Below are positions 62,165 to 64,000 of a stretch of 64,000 nt of DNA, piece after piece. Within the stretch, counting starts at the first letter, position 1. The number at the start of each line of letters is the position of its first letter. The translations under genes were made by a program, and so were the position numbers. The stretch comes from Skermanella aerolata KACC 11604 (GTDB lineage Bacteria > Pseudomonadota > Alphaproteobacteria > Azospirillales > Azospirillaceae). The stretch covers positions 101,928 through 165,927 of the forward strand of contig NZ_AVFK01000016.1 in assembly GCF_000936425.1 (NCBI RefSeq), given 5' to 3'. Under the pieces are notes generated by a model that was not told the DNA's origin, ran no database searches, and worked only from the letters and a program-made list of their open reading frames with translations.

Positions 62165-62178
62165 AGGAAAACACCGAT

Positions 62179-62553
62179 ATGGAAATCAACGATCCCGAGA
62201 CGCTGGCGGAGGTCGCCGCCGCCTTCGCCCGGTACGAAACCGCCCTGGTGACCAACGATGTCCCCGTCCTGGACGAGCTGTTCTGGGACAGTCCCCATAC
62301 CCTGCGCTTCGGCGTCGGGGAGAACCTCTACGGCTACGCGGAGATCCGGGAGTTCCGCGCCGCCCGCCCGTCGGCCGGGCTGGCGCGGGAGATCTTCAAC
62401 ACCGTCATCACCACCTATGGCCGCGACTTCGCGACCGCCAACACCGAGTTCCGCCGGGAGGGAAGCGCGAAGACGGGAAGGCAGAGCCAGACCTGGATGC
62501 GGACGCCCGGCGGGTGGCGGGTGGTCTCCGCCCATGTCAGCCTGCTGGGATAG
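62179..62553 (+). CDS. atzH: AtzH/HpxZ-like (DUF3225, SnoaL-fold) protein
   Basis: 124 residues. It starts [20 protein letters not shown] and includes [32 protein letters not shown] and [20 protein letters not shown], the pattern of HpxZ/AtzH cone-shaped NTF2-like proteins. It follows atzE by 14 bp and closes the operon. In cyanuric acid degraders AtzH accompanies AtzE/AtzG; a role in converting 1,3-dicarboxyurea to allophanate has been proposed, which I give as literature recollection rather than sequence evidence. Confidence 0.85.
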   Translation: MEINDPETLAEVAAAFARYETALVTNDVPVLDELFWDSPHTLRFGVGENLYGYAEIREFRAARPSAGLAREIFNTVITTYGRDFATANTEFRREGSAKTGRQSQTWMRTPGGWRVVSAHVSLLG

Positions 62554-62571
62554 GCTTCAGGCCCAGTCCTT

Positions 62572-62760
62572 TTAGGCCAGATCGGTTTCCGGATCGACCA
62601 CGGACAGAGAGATGACGGCGGCGTTGATCACGACCTTGCCGGCATGTTCGAAGTTGACGGTAACGCGGGTGCCTATGGCCGACTGGACTTGGCCGAAGCC
62701 CCAGTCGGGCTGGCCGGGGTGGCGGACGATCGCGCCCGGAACGATGAACGGGTCGTTCAA
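62572..62760 (-). CDS. DUF3553 family small protein
   Basis: About 62 residues. PFIVPGAIVRHPGQPDWGFG, QSAIGTRVTVNFEHAGK and INAAVISL match DUF3553, which is like the small domain found at the C-terminus of some UvrD-type helicases. TTG at 62760 is chosen because AGGAGG lies 6 bp upstream and the product then has the normal family length; an upstream start would add about 79 residues without family similarity. It converges on atzH (18-bp gap) and diverges from chpT. Confidence 0.85.
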   Translation of the reverse strand: MNDPFIVPGAIVRHPGQPDWGFGQVQSAIGTRVTVNFEHAGKVVINAAVISLSVVDPETDLA

Positions 62761-62908
62761 ACCCTGCCTCCTGCCGTTGTAGCTTCCGATGTATCTTTTC
62801 CAGGGATCGAATGCCGCAAGGATAATCTTTTGCGAGCAGAACCAATCCGTACCATGATAGGTTAAACAGTCTGTGCGAGAATTTGACAGCAGGGATCGAC
62901 CAAGCGAC

Positions 62909-63538
62909 ATGAAGACCGATCTTGATATCCGCGTGGTCGAGTTACTGTGCTCCAGATTGTGCCACGAGCTGGTCAGCCCGGTGGGTGCTATCAACAATGG
63001 CGTCGAGCTGATCGAGGAGATGGGCGCCGAAATGGCGGACGAGGCGATCGGACTGATCGCCCACAGCGCCGATCAGGCATCGCGGCGCCTGCGCCTGCTG
63101 CGGCTTGCCTATGGGGCGGCCGGCAGCGACCGGGCCGGCCTCGATGAAGCGGCTCAGGCCGCGGAAGCCTATTTCGCCGGAGGAAAGATCAAGCTGGAGT
63201 GGCCGTCCGGCCGGCTGGACCAAAGCGGCCAACTGCTGTCGGGTACCGGCAAGGTGCTGCTCAACCTCGCGATCCTGGCGGAGGAAGCACTGGCCTATGG
63301 CGGCAGGATCGTGGTCGGTCCCGACCCTGACGGTCACCCGCTCGTGACCGCCGCCGGGCGCAACGCGGGACTGAAGGCGGAAACCATGCAGGCCCTGTCC
63401 GGCGAGATCGCTGTCGAGAACCTGACGCCGCGTACGGTTCACGCCTACGTGACCGGATGCTTTGCCCGGCACGTCAACCTCACGTTGACGACGTTTCGGG
63501 AAGCCCCCGATTCTTTCGCGTTCAGCTTGCGCAATTAA
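62909..63538 (+). CDS. chpT: Histidine phosphotransferase ChpT
   Basis: About 209 residues. The phosphorylated His is in SRLCHELVSPVGAINNGVEL, the ChpT/HPTransfase signature, followed by a degenerate ATPase-like domain (VLLNLAILAEEALAYGGRI). ChpT passes phosphate from CckA to CtrA and CpdR in alphaproteobacterial cell-cycle and motility control. ATG at 62909 (MKTDLDIR) is preferred; a GTG at 62873 is in frame. It lies 269 bp upstream of cheA, an arrangement found in several alphaproteobacteria. Confidence 0.92.
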   Translation: MKTDLDIRVVELLCSRLCHELVSPVGAINNGVELIEEMGAEMADEAIGLIAHSADQASRRLRLLRLAYGAAGSDRAGLDEAAQAAEAYFAGGKIKLEWPSGRLDQSGQLLSGTGKVLLNLAILAEEALAYGGRIVVGPDPDGHPLVTAAGRNAGLKAETMQALSGEIAVENLTPRTVHAYVTGCFARHVNLTLTTFREAPDSFAFSLRN

Positions 63539-63567
63539 ATCAAAAAATTCCGTTTTCTAAATAGTCT

Positions 63568-63584
63568 CCGGATGAATGATCCGG
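63568..63584. terminator. Small inverted repeat after chpT
   Basis: CCGGAT and ATCCGG pair around 5 bases, 30 bp after the chpT stop. No T-tract follows. It may end the chpT transcript or belong to the cheA promoter region; the rest of the 269-bp gap is AT-rich and shows no other structure. Confidence 0.35.
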
Positions 63585-63807
63585 CGACGTCCGATTCATG
63601 CCTTCTTCACACGCATTGTCATATGTCATGCGCTCGGGTATATCTCACGTCTTAGGCCTTTTTCTAAAATGCTGGAGTAAGATTGTTTTAATCAGTGTTT
63701 GGCAGGCTGAAAGGGTCCCGGAGTGAACGCCTGCCGGCATGGCGTCGTGCATTCTTGGGCTCGGATGGCAAAGCGACAAGCCCAAAAACGGCGTGGGAAA
63801 TATCGTC

Positions 63808-64000
63808 ATGGATGATCTGCTCAGCGAATTTTTGACCGAAACGTCGGAGAATCTGTCGGTTCTCGACGTGGAACTGGTCCGGCTGGAGCAAAACCCGAAT
63901 AATCCTGAACTGCTCAGCAACATTTTCCGGCTGGTCCATACGATCAAAGGGACCTGCGGTTTCCTCGGTCTCCCTCGCCTCGAGCATGTCGCTCACGCGT
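63808..64000 (+). CDS. cheA: Chemotaxis histidine kinase CheA, N-terminal part (cut by window end)
   Basis: The first 64 codons are present. The protein begins [20 protein letters not shown] and holds the phosphorylated His in [20 protein letters not shown], the Hpt (P1) domain of CheA. This domain passes phosphate to CheY and CheB. The frame is open to the window edge. A GTGGGAAA sequence precedes the ATG by about 9 bp. The rest of a chemotaxis cluster is expected beyond the window. Confidence 0.9.
   Translation, partial: MDDLLSEFLTETSENLSVLDVELVRLEQNPNNPELLSNIFRLVHTIKGTCGFLGLPRLEHVAHA

Overview
The window is high-GC DNA of an alphaproteobacterium, most likely a Rhodospirillales relative of Azospirillum or Skermanella. 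The inference rests on a ChpT phosphotransferase beside CheA, the small alphaproteobacterial families DUF3126 and DUF3553, a Bacteria-type SRP RNA just upstream of dnaX-ybaB-recR, and the uniform GC-rich codon use. No phage, insertion sequence, CRISPR array, tRNA or rRNA was found. Almost everything is chromosomal core or ordinary accessory metabolism; one AT-rich pocket (7.9-8.2 kb) stands out by composition.

Layout. 0-8 kb: a cut-off hypothetical gene, a Suv3-like RNA helicase, two exporters, a BNR-repeat protein paired with a MoaD-like protein and a divergent MarR regulator, and a formate/nitrite-type transporter. 8-13 kb: a translation and repair block on the minus strand (rmuC-def-methyltransferase-fmt-truA), then an exported carbonic-anhydrase-like protein. 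13.5-19.5 kb: recR, ybaB, dnaX, SRP RNA, nudC, pheA, kdsB. 19.5-21 kb: a membrane-anchored cytochrome c and hisN. 21-29.6 kb: an acidic protein and a Yej-type peptide ABC transporter with two tandem substrate-binding proteins. 29.6-44 kb: pentapeptide protein, orphan BrnA-like antitoxin, hydroxypyruvate reductase, NlpC/P60 peptidase, MarR, leucyl aminopeptidase, GST, TAXI binding protein, MFS, a DUF5939 nucleotidyl cyclase, peroxiredoxin, a DsbD/ScsB protein and AlgH. 44-51 kb: type I secretion ATPase and adaptor, an exopolysaccharide sugar transferase, a Sel1-type protein and an Rpn-family nuclease.

The most coherent system is at 51.1-62.6 kb. A BMP-type ABC importer (binding protein, two permeases, double ATPase) shares an operon with two isochorismatase-fold cysteine hydrolases: one closely matches biuret hydrolase (BiuH), the other is a candidate triuret hydrolase. 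Diverging from it are allophanate hydrolase AtzF and, beyond a GntR regulator, atzG-atzE-atzH. Together they would import triuret, biuret or a related compound and take the nitrogen through carboxybiuret, biuret and allophanate to ammonia. Cyanuric acid hydrolase (AtzD) is absent. All three transcription units have a -24/-12 (sigma-54) promoter-like element with exact GG-N10-GC spacing, and two carry an inverted repeat over that element, which suggests nitrogen-limitation activation combined with GntR control.

The window ends with a DUF3553 protein, chpT, and the first 64 codons of cheA. A family of long imperfect palindromes (17.65, 29.6 and 44.1 kb) sits between genes, twice exactly between convergent genes.
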